DNA from: Zhouia spongiae
GTDB lineage: Bacteria > Bacteroidota > Bacteroidia > Flavobacteriales > Flavobacteriaceae
Assembly: GCF_022760175.1 (NCBI RefSeq)
Contig: NZ_CP094326.1
Location: 1,054,001-1,118,000 of the forward strand
Reading direction: 5' to 3'
Length of the DNA: 64,000 nt
Shown in pieces: positions 18,054 to 28,366 of the stretch; the first letter of the stretch is position 1; each line of letters opens with the position of its first letter. The position numbers and the translations under genes are program-made. Below the pieces are notes generated by a model. That model did no database searches. It saw only the letters and a program-made list of their open reading frames with translations, and had not been told where the DNA came from.

Positions 18054-18713
18054 ATGAGCGGAATTTTAAATTCATCAATAGCAAGAAAGGTTGCAATGGC
18101 ACTTTCTGCTATATTCTTATTAATCTTCCTTTTACAACACTTTTTAATAAACTTTACATCTGTTTTCAGTGAAAACCTGTTCAATGAACTCTCTCATTTC
18201 ATGGGTACGAACATTTTAATTCAGGCGATCATGCAGCCTGTTTTGATTTTTGCTGTAGTTTTTCACTTTGTAATGGGTTTTATTCTGGAAGCCAGAAACA
18301 AAAGTGCTCGTAAAATCAAGTATGTTAACTATAATGGTGGTGCCAATTCATCATGGATGTCGAGGAACATGATTTACAGCGGACTTGTAATCCTGGCTTT
18401 TCTTGTTTTACACTTCATCGATTTTTGGATTCCTGAAATGAACTATAAGTACATTCAGTTCAATCCTGAAGACCCTACCCGTTACTATGGAGAACTGGTT
18501 CATAAGTTCGAAAGCCCAATAAGAGTCGGTGCTTATGTTGTGTCTTTTGCCTTACTTGCACTGCACCTGTTGCATGGGTTTCAGTCTGCATTTCAATCTG
18601 TAGGATGCAATGGCAAGTATACATCTGCTGTAAAGGCATTCGGGAAATATTTTGCAATCTTGATCCCATTAGGATTCATTTTCATTGCACTTTTCCATCA
18701 TTTTAACCACTAA
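18054..18713 (+). CDS. sdhC: Succinate dehydrogenase cytochrome b subunit (SdhC, b558 type)
   Basis: A 219-residue membrane anchor with five hydrophobic helices and conserved His residues (QHFLINF, VFHFVMGF, VLHFIDFW, ALHLLHGFQSA, LFHHF) that would ligate two haems b. This is the single-polypeptide anchor of B. subtilis/Wolinella-type succinate:quinone oxidoreductases. The frame opens at 18009, but the ATG at 18054 (MSGILNSSIARKV) follows the promoter and matches the family. sdhA follows after 12 bases. Confidence 0.95.
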   Translation: MSGILNSSIARKVAMALSAIFLLIFLLQHFLINFTSVFSENLFNELSHFMGTNILIQAIMQPVLIFAVVFHFVMGFILEARNKSARKIKYVNYNGGANSSWMSRNMIYSGLVILAFLVLHFIDFWIPEMNYKYIQFNPEDPTRYYGELVHKFESPIRVGAYVVSFALLALHLLHGFQSAFQSVGCNGKYTSAVKAFGKYFAILIPLGFIFIALFHHFNH

Positions 18714-18725
18714 AGATCAATTCAA

Positions 18726-20729
18726 ATGGCAACATTAGAATCTAGAATACCACAGGGGCCTTTAGCCGACAAGTGGACAAATCATAAAAATCATATCAAC
18801 CTGGTAAACCCGGCCAATAAGCGTAATATTGATGTTATTGTAGTCGGAACCGGTCTTGCCGGAGGTTCTGCAGCAGCTACATTGGCAGAACTAGGATATA
18901 ACGTAAAGACATTCTGCTATCAGGATTCTCCTCGCCGTGCACACTCGATTGCCGCACAGGGAGGTATCAATGCAGCGAAAAACTACCAGGGAGACGGCGA
19001 CTCGACTTACCGTCTTTTCTACGATACCGTAAAAGGCGGCGATTACCGTGCTCGTGAAGCTAACGTATATCGTTTGTCCGAAGTATCTGCTAATATCATC
19101 GACCAGTGTGTTGCTCAGGGAGTGCCGTTTGCGCGTGAATATGGCGGTTTATTGGATAACCGCTCATTTGGTGGTGTATTGGTATCCCGTACTTTCTACG
19201 CTAAAGGCCAAACAGGACAGCAGTTGCTTTTAGGCGCCTATGCAGCGATGAATCGTCAGATCAATCGCGGTAAAATAGAGTCATTCAACCGTCACGAAAT
19301 GCTGGACATTGTGATTGTTGACGGCAAAGCCCGTGGGATTATTGCCAGAAACATGGTAACCGGAGAAATTGAAAGACATTCTGCTCACGCAGTTGTAGTT
19401 GCTTCCGGCGGATACGGGAACGTGTTCTTCCTTTCTACCAACGCCATGGGAAGTAACGTAACTGCATCCTGGAAAATCCATAAAAAAGGAGCTTATTTTG
19501 CTAACCCTTGCTTTACGCAAATTCACCCGACTTGTATCCCTGTTTCTGGAGACCATCAATCGAAACTCACATTGATGTCTGAATCACTCCGTAATGACGG
19601 CCGTATTTGGGTGCCCAGGAAAAAAGAAGATGTTATAGCCATCAGAGAAGGCAAATTGAAACCTGTTGATTTAGCTGAAGAAGACAGAGATTATTACCTG
19701 GAAAGAAGATACCCGTCGTTTGGTAACCTGGTACCTCGTGATGTAGCCTCAAGAGCAGCTAAGGAACGTTGTGATGCCGGATTTGGTGTAAACGCAACCG
19801 GAGAAGCTGTATTCTTAGACTTTAGTTCTGCCATTATGAGATACGGAAGAGAGCAGGCTGCAATTCACGGTAACCACAATCCAAGCGACAAAGAAGTAAG
19901 AGAATTAGGCGAAAAGGTGGTGGAGAACAAATATGGCAACTTGTTCCAGATGTACGAGAAGATCGTAGATGAAAACCCGTACAAAACGCCAATGAAGATT
20001 TATCCTGCCGTACACTACACCATGGGAGGCATCTGGGTCGATTACAACCTGATGACAACTATCGAAGGATGTTATGCCATCGGGGAAGCCAACTTCTCTG
20101 ACCACGGCGCAAACAGATTAGGAGCTTCGGCTCTAATGCAAGGCCTTGCAGACGGTTATTTTGTTTTGCCTTATACTATAGGCGACTACCTGTCAAAAGA
20201 TATCAGAACCGGAAAAATACCAACCGACACTCCTGAGTTTGATGAAGCCGAGAAAAATGTCAGAAATCAAATCGATGCTTTGATCAACAACAACGGAACA
20301 AACTCTGTCGATCATTATCATAAGAAACTTGGTAAGATCATGTGGGACAAGTGCGGTATGGCCAGAAACGAACAAGGTCTGAAAGAAGCTCTTGAAGAGA
20401 TTAAAGCGCTACGTGAAGATTTCTACAAGAATGTTCGTGTGACCGGAAGCGCCGAAAGTAAAAATTCTGAATTGGAAAAAGCGCTTCGCGTTGCCGATTT
20501 CTTAGAGTTAGGAGAACTATTCGCTAAAGATGCGCTGCATAGAAACGAATCTTGCGGCGGTCACTTCAGAGAAGAATACCAGACTGAAGAAGGTGAAGCG
20601 TTGCGCGATGATGAAAACTTTAAGTATGTTGCTGCATGGGAATACAAAGGAGATCCCCGTGAAGCAGTTCTTCACAAGGAAGACTTGGAGTATAAAAATA
20701 TCGAATTAAAAACAAGAAGTTATAAATAG
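18726..20729 (+). CDS. sdhA: Succinate dehydrogenase flavoprotein subunit SdhA
   Basis: A 667-residue flavoprotein that oxidises succinate to fumarate in the TCA cycle. The FAD-binding [17 protein letters not shown] is near residues 42-58. The covalent-FAD His lies in [18 protein letters not shown] near residues 75-92. The substrate-binding region [12 protein letters not shown] and the C-terminal capping helices are also present. The length fits the longer epsilonproteobacterial/Bacteroidota type. It is linked to sdhC by a 12-base gap. Confidence 0.97.
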   Translation: MATLESRIPQGPLADKWTNHKNHINLVNPANKRNIDVIVVGTGLAGGSAAATLAELGYNVKTFCYQDSPRRAHSIAAQGGINAAKNYQGDGDSTYRLFYDTVKGGDYRAREANVYRLSEVSANIIDQCVAQGVPFAREYGGLLDNRSFGGVLVSRTFYAKGQTGQQLLLGAYAAMNRQINRGKIESFNRHEMLDIVIVDGKARGIIARNMVTGEIERHSAHAVVVASGGYGNVFFLSTNAMGSNVTASWKIHKKGAYFANPCFTQIHPTCIPVSGDHQSKLTLMSESLRNDGRIWVPRKKEDVIAIREGKLKPVDLAEEDRDYYLERRYPSFGNLVPRDVASRAAKERCDAGFGVNATGEAVFLDFSSAIMRYGREQAAIHGNHNPSDKEVRELGEKVVENKYGNLFQMYEKIVDENPYKTPMKIYPAVHYTMGGIWVDYNLMTTIEGCYAIGEANFSDHGANRLGASALMQGLADGYFVLPYTIGDYLSKDIRTGKIPTDTPEFDEAEKNVRNQIDALINNNGTNSVDHYHKKLGKIMWDKCGMARNEQGLKEALEEIKALREDFYKNVRVTGSAESKNSELEKALRVADFLELGELFAKDALHRNESCGGHFREEYQTEEGEALRDDENFKYVAAWEYKGDPREAVLHKEDLEYKNIELKTRSYK

Positions 20730-20734
20730 ATATC

Positions 20735-20791
20735 AGTATTGAGATAGGAGATGTTAGACTAACTGCTCAAAACTCAATACTCAATACTAAA
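20735..20791. repeat. CTCAATACT repeat cluster in the sdhA-sdhB gap
   Basis: The 73-base gap holds AGTATTGAG (20735-20743) and two head-to-tail copies of CTCAATACT (20773-20781 and 20780-20788), which can pair with it. The final CTCAATACTAAA (20780-20791) is identical to a segment of the atpA-atpG gap (54136-54147). It lies in the transcribed spacer of the sdh operon. Confidence 0.7.
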
Positions 20792-20802
20792 ATCTAAATA
20801 TT

Positions 20803-21546
20803 ATGAATCTTACATTAAAAATATGGCGTCAGAAAGACGCAAACACAAAAGGAAAGATCGTTGATTACCCAATCAGTGATGTATCTCCCGATATGTCTTT
20901 CCTTGAAATGTTAGACGTCCTGAATGAACAGCTTGTTGCCAAAGGTGAAGAACCGGTTGAATTTGACCACGATTGTCGGGAAGGTATTTGCGGAACTTGT
21001 TCATTACAAATAAACGGGGAACCGCATGGTCCGGACAGAGGTGTAACCACTTGTCAGCTCCACATGCGTATGTTCAAGGATGGTGACACTATCTTTATTG
21101 AACCTTTCAGGGCAAATGCTTTCCCTGTAGTAAAAGATTTAATTGTTGACAGAAGTGCTTTTGATCGCATTCAACAGGCAGGTGGTTATATTTCTGTTAA
21201 CACTTCCGGTAATACCATTGACGCTAATTCAATTCCGGTAAACAAACACGATGCAGACAAATCATTCGATGCGGCTACCTGTATAGGGTGTGGGGCCTGT
21301 GTTGCAGCCTGTAAGAATGCCAGTGCCATGTTATTTACCTCGGCTAAAGTATCTCAGTTTGCCTTATTGCCGCAAGGGCAGGTAGAAGCTACCGATCGCG
21401 TTATGAACATGGTACGTCAGATGGATCTTGAAGGTTTTGGTAACTGTACCAATACCGGGGCTTGCGAAATTGAGTGCCCTAAAGGAATTTCTTTAGAGAA
21501 TATTGCCCGTATGAACAGAGAATACCTGAAGGCTTCTGTAAAATAA
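20803..21546 (+). CDS. sdhB: Succinate dehydrogenase iron-sulfur subunit SdhB
   Basis: A 247-residue electron-transfer subunit. The [2Fe-2S] ligands are C58, C63, C66 and C84 ([12 protein letters not shown] ... TTC). The second domain has [15 protein letters not shown] near residue 162 and [14 protein letters not shown] near residue 215 for the [4Fe-4S] and [3Fe-4S] clusters. It completes sdhCAB and is followed by a terminator. Confidence 0.97.
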   Translation: MNLTLKIWRQKDANTKGKIVDYPISDVSPDMSFLEMLDVLNEQLVAKGEEPVEFDHDCREGICGTCSLQINGEPHGPDRGVTTCQLHMRMFKDGDTIFIEPFRANAFPVVKDLIVDRSAFDRIQQAGGYISVNTSGNTIDANSIPVNKHDADKSFDAATCIGCGACVAACKNASAMLFTSAKVSQFALLPQGQVEATDRVMNMVRQMDLEGFGNCTNTGACEIECPKGISLENIARMNREYLKASVK

Positions 21547-21570
21547 TTGAGATTTTAAAACTCTTTATAT

Positions 21571-21608
21571 AAATCCCGGACTATTCTGTTCGGGATTTTT
21601 TATTTTTA
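21571..21608 (+). terminator. Rho-independent terminator of sdhCAB
   Basis: AATCCCG (21572-21578) pairs with CGGGATT (21591-21597), followed by a T-rich run. It lies 25 bases after the sdhB stop and just before the next gene's ATG at 21613. Confidence 0.85.
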
Positions 21609-21612
21609 ACCA

Positions 21613-23298
21613 ATGCAAAGTACCATTCTCCAAATAAAAGATCTCTCCATTGCTTTTAAAGCAGATAAAAAATACAATTCCGTTGTAAAGAACGTATCGT
21701 ACAGCCTCAATAAAAATGAGATCCTAGGCATTGTTGGGGAATCGGGGAGCGGTAAATCGGTGAGCTCACTGGCTATTATGGGCCTATTGCCTGCAAAAAC
21801 ATCAAAAATCGACAAAGGCAGTATTCATTTTGAAAGCAGAGAAATAACCGCCCTAAAGAACAAAGAATACCAAAAGATCAGGGGCAAGGAAATAAGCATG
21901 ATCTTTCAGGAGCCCATGAGCTCTTTAAATCCATCCTTAACCTGTGGATTTCAGGTTATGGAAATTCTTTTACAACACACATCATTATCGAAAGAAAAAG
22001 CCAAGGCACAAACCATACTATTATTTGAAAAGGTAAAACTACCAAGACCTGAATCTGTTTTCGATAGTTATCCGCATCAAATAAGCGGTGGTCAGAAGCA
22101 ACGTGTTATGATCGCCATGGCAATTGCCTGTAAACCAAAAATACTGATTGCTGACGAACCAACGACCGCTCTGGATGTAACAGTTCAAAAAGAGATCATA
22201 TCGCTCCTGAAGGAAATACAGCTGGAAACCGGCATGAGCATCATATTTATCTCACATGACCTCTCTTTGGTCTCTGAAATAGCCGACAGGCTTATCGTTA
22301 TGTACAAGGGCGGGATCGTCGAACAGGGATACGCGGAAGACATTTTTAAGAACCCGCAACATCTATACACAAAAGCACTCCTTAACTCTCGTCCTCCACT
22401 GGATAAAAGACTTAAAAAGCTCCCTACCATCAAAGATTATCTGGAAGATACTTTTGATCCCGTTATAATCTCAAAACAAGAAAGGGAGCTACTACATAAC
22501 GAACTTTACAGCCGGCCACCATTATTAGAAGTCGTTAACCTCGAAAAAGAATACTTCTCCAAAGCCGGCCTTTTTAAATCGTCATCTTTCAAAGCCGTTG
22601 ATGACATAAGCTTTAAGCTTTATGAAGGTGAAACGTTGGGCCTGGTAGGTGAAAGCGGTTGTGGAAAATCAACACTGGGCAATGCTATTCTCCAACTGGA
22701 CAAAGCAACTGCAGGAAAAGTTTTCTATAAAGGAAACGACATTACCCGACTCGGTAAAAATGACCTGAGGGCATTACGGAAAGAGATCCAGATCATTTTT
22801 CAAGACCCGTACTCATCGTTAAACCCGCGCATCCCGGTCGGCAGAGCGATTTCTGAACCCATAAAAGTACACGGACTATACAAAAATCCGAAAGAGATCA
22901 AACAAAAGGTTTTAGAAATTTTAAAACGTGTCGGCTTATCGGAAGAACATTATTATCGTTATCCACATGAGTTTAGTGGTGGACAGCGACAGCGCATCGG
23001 TATTGCAAGAACTATCGCACTCCAACCCAGGCTTATTGTCTGCGACGAGTCCGTTTCTGCTTTGGACATCTCTGTTCAGGCACAGGTTCTCAACCTTTTA
23101 AACGAATTGAAAGAAGGCTTTGGATTTACCTATATATTCATTTCACACGATCTCGCAGTGGTTAAATTCATGGCAGATCAATTACTGGTAATGAACAAAG
23201 GAAGGATTGAAACTATAGGCGAAGCCGACACTATATACAACAATCCTTCCTCCGAATACACCAAAAAGCTTATCGACGCAATACCTAAAGGAGGTTAA
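21613..23298 (+). CDS. Fused dual-ATPase subunit of an oligopeptide/nickel-type ABC importer
   Basis: A 561-residue protein with two complete ABC ATPase domains, a DppD-DppF-like fusion as in GsiA/YejF. Domain 1 has Walker A at 42-49 (GESGSGKS), ISGGQKQR at 157-164 and ADEPTTALD at 180-188. Domain 2 has Walker A at 346-353 (GESGCGKS), FSGGQRQR and CDESVSALD. Both catalytic Glu residues are present, so both sites look competent. No permease or binding protein is encoded nearby, so the substrate is unknown; the partners must lie elsewhere. Confidence 0.93.
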   Translation: MQSTILQIKDLSIAFKADKKYNSVVKNVSYSLNKNEILGIVGESGSGKSVSSLAIMGLLPAKTSKIDKGSIHFESREITALKNKEYQKIRGKEISMIFQEPMSSLNPSLTCGFQVMEILLQHTSLSKEKAKAQTILLFEKVKLPRPESVFDSYPHQISGGQKQRVMIAMAIACKPKILIADEPTTALDVTVQKEIISLLKEIQLETGMSIIFISHDLSLVSEIADRLIVMYKGGIVEQGYAEDIFKNPQHLYTKALLNSRPPLDKRLKKLPTIKDYLEDTFDPVIISKQERELLHNELYSRPPLLEVVNLEKEYFSKAGLFKSSSFKAVDDISFKLYEGETLGLVGESGCGKSTLGNAILQLDKATAGKVFYKGNDITRLGKNDLRALRKEIQIIFQDPYSSLNPRIPVGRAISEPIKVHGLYKNPKEIKQKVLEILKRVGLSEEHYYRYPHEFSGGQRQRIGIARTIALQPRLIVCDESVSALDISVQAQVLNLLNELKEGFGFTYIFISHDLAVVKFMADQLLVMNKGRIETIGEADTIYNNPSSEYTKKLIDAIPKGG

Positions 23299-23382
23299 AG
23301 CATCAATAATTTTTTAGCTCCCGCAAATAAACTTTTAATCAACACCTGCGTAGAAATAACTTTGGTGTAAAAATTTTTAATC

Positions 23383-23413
23383 AAGGCAGAAAATGTTCTT
23401 CGTTTCCTGCCTT
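23383..23413. repeat. Hairpin between convergent genes
   Basis: AAGGCAG (23383-23389) pairs with CTGCCTT (23407-23413) around a 17-base loop. There is no strong T run, so it is at best a weak terminator between the ABC ATPase and scoB. The rest of this 225-base gap shows nothing else convincing. Confidence 0.4.
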
Positions 23414-23524
23414 CAAGTGAATAGATCATACTCATAACGCTAGGCAAATTTGGGTTGTAATGTTAATATACAAAACAAACTCTAATTCATCCGCTAAAAG
23501 CATAAAAAATCGATAAAACACATA

Positions 23525-24181
23525 TTATACTTCCATTTCAGGAATGTTTTCACCTGCCATGAGCCTTCCTTCTGTTGCCTGTCTGATCTCATCAACAGAC
23601 ACTCCCGGAGCCCTCTCCAATAACTTAAACCCTTCATTTGTTACTTCCATCACAGCAAGGTTCGTCACGATCTTTTTCACACAATGCACACCCGTAAGGG
23701 GAAGTGAACATTTTTTTAACAACTTGGATTCTCCTTTCTTATTGGTATGCATCATTGCAACAATAATATTCTCCGCTGAGGCCACCAGGTCCATCGCTCC
23801 CCCCATTCCTTTCACCATTCTGCCGGGGATTTTCCAGTTTGCTATATCGCCATTTTCTGCTACCTCCATAGCGCCCAGAATCGTTAGATGTACATGTTTT
23901 CCCCTTATCATCCCAAAACTCAACGAGGAGTCGAAGAAGCTCGCTCCGGGCAATGTGGTGATCGTTTGTTTTCCTGCATTTATAACATCTGCATCTTCCT
24001 CCCCTTCAAACGGGAACGGCCCCATCCCCAGGACACCGTTCTCACTTTGAAATTCAACAGAAATATCGTCTCTTACATAGTTTGCTACCAAAGTTGGAAT
24101 TCCTATCCCTAGATTAACATAATAACCATCCTTAACCTCTTTAGCTATGCGTTGTGCTATTTGTTCTTTCGATAAACTCAT
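23525..24181 (-). CDS. scoB: 3-oxoacid CoA-transferase subunit B
   Basis: A 218-residue beta subunit of a class I CoA-transferase (succinyl-CoA:3-ketoacid type) that moves CoA between succinyl-CoA and acetoacetate or a similar 3-oxoacid. The catalytic Glu is E47 in FQSENGVLGMGPFP. The glycine-rich GGAMDLVASAENIIVAMMHTNK is typical of subunit B. It follows scoA by 5 bases. The symbol is by homology; atoA-type specificity is possible. Confidence 0.92.
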   Translation of the reverse strand: MSLSKEQIAQRIAKEVKDGYYVNLGIGIPTLVANYVRDDISVEFQSENGVLGMGPFPFEGEEDADVINAGKQTITTLPGASFFDSSLSFGMIRGKHVHLTILGAMEVAENGDIANWKIPGRMVKGMGGAMDLVASAENIIVAMMHTNKKGESKLLKKCSLPLTGVHCVKKIVTNLAVMEVTNEGFKLLERAPGVSVDEIRQATEGRLMAGENIPEMEV

Positions 24182-24186
24182 AATCC

Positions 24187-24888
24187 TTAATCTCTTTTTC
24201 TTACAGTTCGTTGCTCAATTCTTTTTTCGAATTTATCTCCTTGGAAGATTCGCTGTACAAAGATTCCCGGAATATGTATCTGATTAGGATCTAACTCCCC
24301 GGCAGGCACTAATTCTTCAACTTCAGCAACAGTAATTTTTGCGGCTCCACACATTACAGGATTAAAGTTACGTGCTGTTCCTTTGAATATGAGATTACCG
24401 GCTTCATCACCTTTCCATGCTTTTACAAAAGCAAAATCGGCTTGAAAAGCATGCTCAAGAACATACATTTTACCATCAAACTCTCTCGTCTCTTTACCTT
24501 CGGCGACCTCTGTACCATATCCTGCCGGTGTATAAACAGCAGGCAAGCCCACTTGTGCCGCCCTGCATCGCTCTGCTAAAGTCCCTTGCGGGATTAATTC
24601 GACGTCGAGCTCACCGCTTAACATCTGTCGCTCAAACTCATCGTTCTCTCCCACATAAGAGGATATCATTTTTTTGATCTGATGTTTTTGCAATAGTAGC
24701 CCCAGCCCAAAATCATCTACCCCGGCGTTATTGGAAATACAAGTAAGATCCTTGATTCCCAAAGCTACCAGTCTGGATATACTATTTTCGGGAATACCAC
24801 ACAAGCCAAAACCTCCAAGCATAAATGTCATCCCATCGCCAACTCCTTCGAGAGCTTCGGACACTGTATTTACTTTCTTTTTGATCAT
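24187..24888 (-). CDS. scoA: 3-oxoacid CoA-transferase subunit A
   Basis: A 233-residue alpha subunit with the glycine-rich CoA-binding [19 protein letters not shown] near residues 19-37, [15 protein letters not shown], and [14 protein letters not shown]. It pairs with the B subunit directly downstream, forming a two-gene operon for ketone body/3-oxoacid activation. No exact -7 element was found in its upstream region. Confidence 0.92.
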   Translation of the reverse strand: MIKKKVNTVSEALEGVGDGMTFMLGGFGLCGIPENSISRLVALGIKDLTCISNNAGVDDFGLGLLLQKHQIKKMISSYVGENDEFERQMLSGELDVELIPQGTLAERCRAAQVGLPAVYTPAGYGTEVAEGKETREFDGKMYVLEHAFQADFAFVKAWKGDEAGNLIFKGTARNFNPVMCGAAKITVAEVEELVPAGELDPNQIHIPGIFVQRIFQGDKFEKRIEQRTVRKRD

Positions 24889-24995
24889 TCGTTAAAATTT
24901 TACAGGGAAATTACGAATATTTCAAGAAATTGCCATGTTAAAGGAATAAAATCAAAGGTCTGTTTGTTAACAATAACCGATGGCAGCTCAGAGAA

Positions 24996-25535
24996 CTATA
25001 CAGATGTAGAATCTGTCAGGATACAACCTGCCTGCTGCATAGCTGCTAAGGCCTCGTTACCGTCATCAGGATCGATGTTTACCGCTTTAACGGCATCTGT
25101 CAGCACATACGTTGTAAAACCTTTTTTAACAGCATCAATAGCAGATGACTTTACACAGTAATCGGTGGCCAGACCGGCAATATATAATTGATCGATATGA
25201 TGTTCTTTAAGATAATCGGACAGGTCAATATTATCTGCTTCAAATGCAGAATAGCCATCATCTGAAGTCCCTGTTCCTTTCAGGAACACCTGTTGGATAT
25301 GACTTGTATTCAGTGACGGATGAAATTCGGCCCCTTTAGAAAACCGAACACAATGAACCGGCCACTTTTTAAAATGTGCTGTTCTTTCAGGATGCCAGTC
25401 TTTTGATGCAATTACCAGATCAAATCTGTGAACCACCCTATTAATATTCTCTGTCACGCTCTCCCCGTCCTTTACCTCGAGGGCTCCTCCTGTACAAAAA
25501 TCATTCTGAACATCAACTATCAATAAGGCTTTCAT
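24996..25535 (-). CDS. pncA: Nicotinamidase (isochorismatase-family hydrolase) PncA
   Basis: A 179-residue cysteine hydrolase that converts nicotinamide to nicotinate for NAD salvage. The catalytic triad is D8 (DVQNDF), K86 (FLKGTG) and C127 (TDYCVKS). The metal ligands D46, H48 and H54 sit in SKDWHPERTAH. It is somewhat shorter than the usual 190-210 residues, with a compact loop before PVHCV, but no key residue is missing. It starts 10 bases after the PBP1a gene and is probably the last gene of that operon. Confidence 0.9.
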   Translation of the reverse strand: MKALLIVDVQNDFCTGGALEVKDGESVTENINRVVHRFDLVIASKDWHPERTAHFKKWPVHCVRFSKGAEFHPSLNTSHIQQVFLKGTGTSDDGYSAFEADNIDLSDYLKEHHIDQLYIAGLATDYCVKSSAIDAVKKGFTTYVLTDAVKAVNIDPDDGNEALAAMQQAGCILTDSTSV

Positions 25536-25545
25536 GAAACTTAAT

Positions 25546-27879
25546 TTAAAAATCTATATCGATTTCATCTTCCGGTTTAGTTTGATCGCCTTCCTCACCG
25601 GCTTTATTACAGTCTACCCTAATCGTAAGCTCTTCAGGCTCTTTAAATGCGGCCTTCGAAACTCCCAAATCTTCATTTTCATAACACTTCCTCATATAAA
25701 GCCCCCATATAGGCAATGCCATACTGGCCCCTTGTCCGTAGGTGATGGTTCTGAAATGAACAGACCTGTCTTCTCCACCGACCCAGACAGCAGTTACAAG
25801 GTTAGGCACCATTCCCATAAACCAACCGTCACTCTGGTTGTCTGTCGTACCCGTTTTTCCGGCTATCGGATTTGTAAAGCCATATGGATATCCGGTGATA
25901 ACTTCTTTGTATACCGGGGTGTTTGTTGCCCATTTGTGTCTCAGGCGCGTACCAGACCCTCCTTGAGTAACGCCTTCCATCAGCTTAACGGTTGTATAAG
26001 CCACTTCATCGCTGACCACGTCGCGGGTTTCAGGCACATATTCATAGAGAACCGTTCCGTTTTTATCTTCTATCCGGGTTACCATAACCGGTTTAACATA
26101 CACTCCCTGATTTGCAAAAGTACCATAAGCCCCTACCATGTCATAGATCGAAATATCCGGAGTTCCCAGACCAATGGACGGCACCGCCGGAATCTCTGCT
26201 TGAACCCCCAGTTTTTTAACAAGGTTAACTACAGGCTGAGGTCCTATTTTTTCCATCAGTCCTGCTGTGATCGAATTTTTAGAATTAGCCAGACCGCTCT
26301 TTAGGGTCACCATCTCTCCTGAGAACTTCCCGTCGGCATTTTTAGGACACCAGGGTTCGGGGTTCCCAAACCTGTCCTTTTCTATACATACCTGTACATC
26401 CGGCAATGAATCACAAGGCGAGAGATGTAACTGATCTATGGCGGCAGCGTAAACAAACGGCTTAAAAGTAGAGCCCACCTGGCGCGCCCCCTGTTTTACC
26501 TGGTCATACTGGAAATGCCTGTAATCGATCCCCCCTACCCAGGCTTTCACATGCCCTGTCTGGGGTTCCATCGACATCATCCCTGTACGTAAGAACTTTT
26601 TGTAATACCTGATCGAATCAAGTGGTGTCATCAGTGTATCAATCTCACCTTCCCAGCTAAACACGGTCATCTCTATCTCTTTGTCGAAAGACGCCCTGAT
26701 CTCTTCATCTTTCTTTTTAAGGTCGAATTTCATATGCCTCCAACGCTCAGATTGCTTCATAGAACGCTCTAAAAGATTATCGATCTCTTCGTTTGTAAGA
26801 CCTAAGAATGGTGCCGTTTTATTTCTATCCGGCGTATTCTGATGAAAAAATTCTGCTTGCAATCGTGGCATATGCTCATGTACTGCTTCTTCTGCATATG
26901 TCTGCATACGAGAATCAATAGTGGTATAGATCGTTAAACCGTCGAGGTAGATATTATACTTTTCTCCATCCGGTTTAACGTTCTTAGGGTCGCCTGCCCA
27001 TTTCTTCAACCAATCCCTTAAATACTCTCTAAAATAAGTGGCGATCCCTTCTCTATGCGATTCAGGGTGAAAATTTATTTCTAGAGGAATTTGCTGAAGA
27101 GAGTCTTTTTCTGTTTCGGTAAGAAGATCATTTTTTTCCATCTGACTCAGAACTGTATTTCTACGATCTAAGGTCAACTGTTCCCTTCTAAAAGGATTAT
27201 ATAATGATGAATTTTTTAACATCCCTACCAGCATCGCTGATTCCTGCACGTTCAGATCTTTAGGCTCTTTTCCAAAATATATCCTTGCCGCAGACCTAAT
27301 TCCGTCACCATTGTACCCGAAATCATATTGATTCAGGTACATGGCAACAATTTCTTCTTTAGTATATTGCTTCTCTAAGCGAACAGCAATAACCCACTCT
27401 TTCACTTTTTGGATAACACGTGCTACGATGTTACTCGACGCTCTTTCTGTAAATAATAATTTGGCGAGCTGTTGTGTAATGGTACTTGCCCCTCCTTTAC
27501 TCCCCATATAGACAAGGGCCCTGAGGGTACCCCGGGCATCGATCCCCGAGTGTTCGTAATAACGTTCATCTTCCGTTGCTATTAATGCATGTACCAAATG
27601 GTCCGGCAATTCATCAAAACTCACCGGTGTTCTGTTAGCATCTAAATAAAATTTCCCCAGAGTTTTCCCGTCCGAAGAAACTATTTCTGACGCCAGATCG
27701 GTTTGCGGGTTTTCTAACACTTCAAAGGTTGGCAGTTTACCAAAGACTCCCCAGGAAGCCAGTAAAAAAATCAATATTGCACCACCAATCGCTCCTGCAA
27801 ATAAAAACCAGAACCATTTAATATATTTCAGGAAACCATTATTTCCTTTTTTTTGTTTAGCAACAGCCTTTTTTGCCAT
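25546..27879 (-). CDS. Class A penicillin-binding protein (PBP1a type)
   Basis: A 777-residue bifunctional peptidoglycan synthase. It has a basic N-terminus, one membrane segment (about 19-45) and a GT51 glycosyltransferase domain (ATEDERYYEHSGID, GGASTITQQLAK). The transpeptidase domain has SxxK in GSTFKPFVYAA, SKN in LANSKNSI, and KTGTT. Ends and motifs are complete. It starts 1 base after the gldH stop, so it is cotranscribed with ricT and gldH. Confidence 0.95.
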   Translation of the reverse strand: MAKKAVAKQKKGNNGFLKYIKWFWFLFAGAIGGAILIFLLASWGVFGKLPTFEVLENPQTDLASEIVSSDGKTLGKFYLDANRTPVSFDELPDHLVHALIATEDERYYEHSGIDARGTLRALVYMGSKGGASTITQQLAKLLFTERASSNIVARVIQKVKEWVIAVRLEKQYTKEEIVAMYLNQYDFGYNGDGIRSAARIYFGKEPKDLNVQESAMLVGMLKNSSLYNPFRREQLTLDRRNTVLSQMEKNDLLTETEKDSLQQIPLEINFHPESHREGIATYFREYLRDWLKKWAGDPKNVKPDGEKYNIYLDGLTIYTTIDSRMQTYAEEAVHEHMPRLQAEFFHQNTPDRNKTAPFLGLTNEEIDNLLERSMKQSERWRHMKFDLKKKDEEIRASFDKEIEMTVFSWEGEIDTLMTPLDSIRYYKKFLRTGMMSMEPQTGHVKAWVGGIDYRHFQYDQVKQGARQVGSTFKPFVYAAAIDQLHLSPCDSLPDVQVCIEKDRFGNPEPWCPKNADGKFSGEMVTLKSGLANSKNSITAGLMEKIGPQPVVNLVKKLGVQAEIPAVPSIGLGTPDISIYDMVGAYGTFANQGVYVKPVMVTRIEDKNGTVLYEYVPETRDVVSDEVAYTTVKLMEGVTQGGSGTRLRHKWATNTPVYKEVITGYPYGFTNPIAGKTGTTDNQSDGWFMGMVPNLVTAVWVGGEDRSVHFRTITYGQGASMALPIWGLYMRKCYENEDLGVSKAAFKEPEELTIRVDCNKAGEEGDQTKPEDEIDIDF

Positions 27880-27880
27880 T

Positions 27881-28366
27881 TTATTTATTGTTTGCTTTTT
27901 CTATTTTAATTCCTACGTCTGTTATTCCTTTCAGGCTTTCTATCCCCTCTACAGAACCCATTTTACGCATGGCCTGCTCAACCGAAATACGGTATGTTCC
28001 GCTATCTGGAAAAATCACGTTCTCTTTATACCACAACTTGCTTTCTTTTAAAGAACTAAATCCTTTTCCCAACCATTCTCCATCCGGCCTGGCCATTTCA
28101 TATTCTAACGTATCGGTTATACTTTCATTGTTCGGAAAATCAAGATTCACTATTAAAAACAGGTTGCTGTATTTATAATTCTCATTATTCCTAAGGTTGA
28201 GAAAAATATGATACGGCCGGATCGTATCCGGAGCTTTAAAAGTAAACACCTTTATATCTTCTTTATCCCAACCTCCTTCAACTGACCGATATTCTGAATA
28301 CACTCCGGCAGGGTCGCACGCAACGAAACAAATGAAAATGAGGAAAAACAAAGAAATCCTAGCCAT
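27881..28366 (-). CDS. gldH: Gliding motility lipoprotein GldH
   Basis: A 161-residue lipoprotein with lipidation Cys C17 (FICFVAC). It resembles GldH of Flavobacterium, needed for gliding in that genus but of unknown biochemical role. Family segments include SEYRSVEGGWDKEDIKVF and HIFLNLRNNENYKYSNLFLIV. The open frame runs to 28522, but the ATG at 28364-28366 gives the signal peptide; it overlaps the end of ricT by 8 bases. Tight spacing to ricT and PBP1a is a common flavobacterial arrangement. Confidence 0.9.
   Translation of the reverse strand: MARISLFFLIFICFVACDPAGVYSEYRSVEGGWDKEDIKVFTFKAPDTIRPYHIFLNLRNNENYKYSNLFLIVNLDFPNNESITDTLEYEMARPDGEWLGKGFSSLKESKLWYKENVIFPDSGTYRISVEQAMRKMGSVEGIESLKGITDVGIKIEKANNK

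Noticed and set aside
23544-24050. 168-residue plus-strand open frame
   Set aside because: Antisense to scoB, which has its catalytic motif and pairs with scoA.
25534-26304. 256-residue plus-strand open frame
   Set aside because: It is fully antisense to the PBP1a transpeptidase domain, whose motifs are intact. The product has a low-complexity, Arg/Ser/His-rich composition with no domain.
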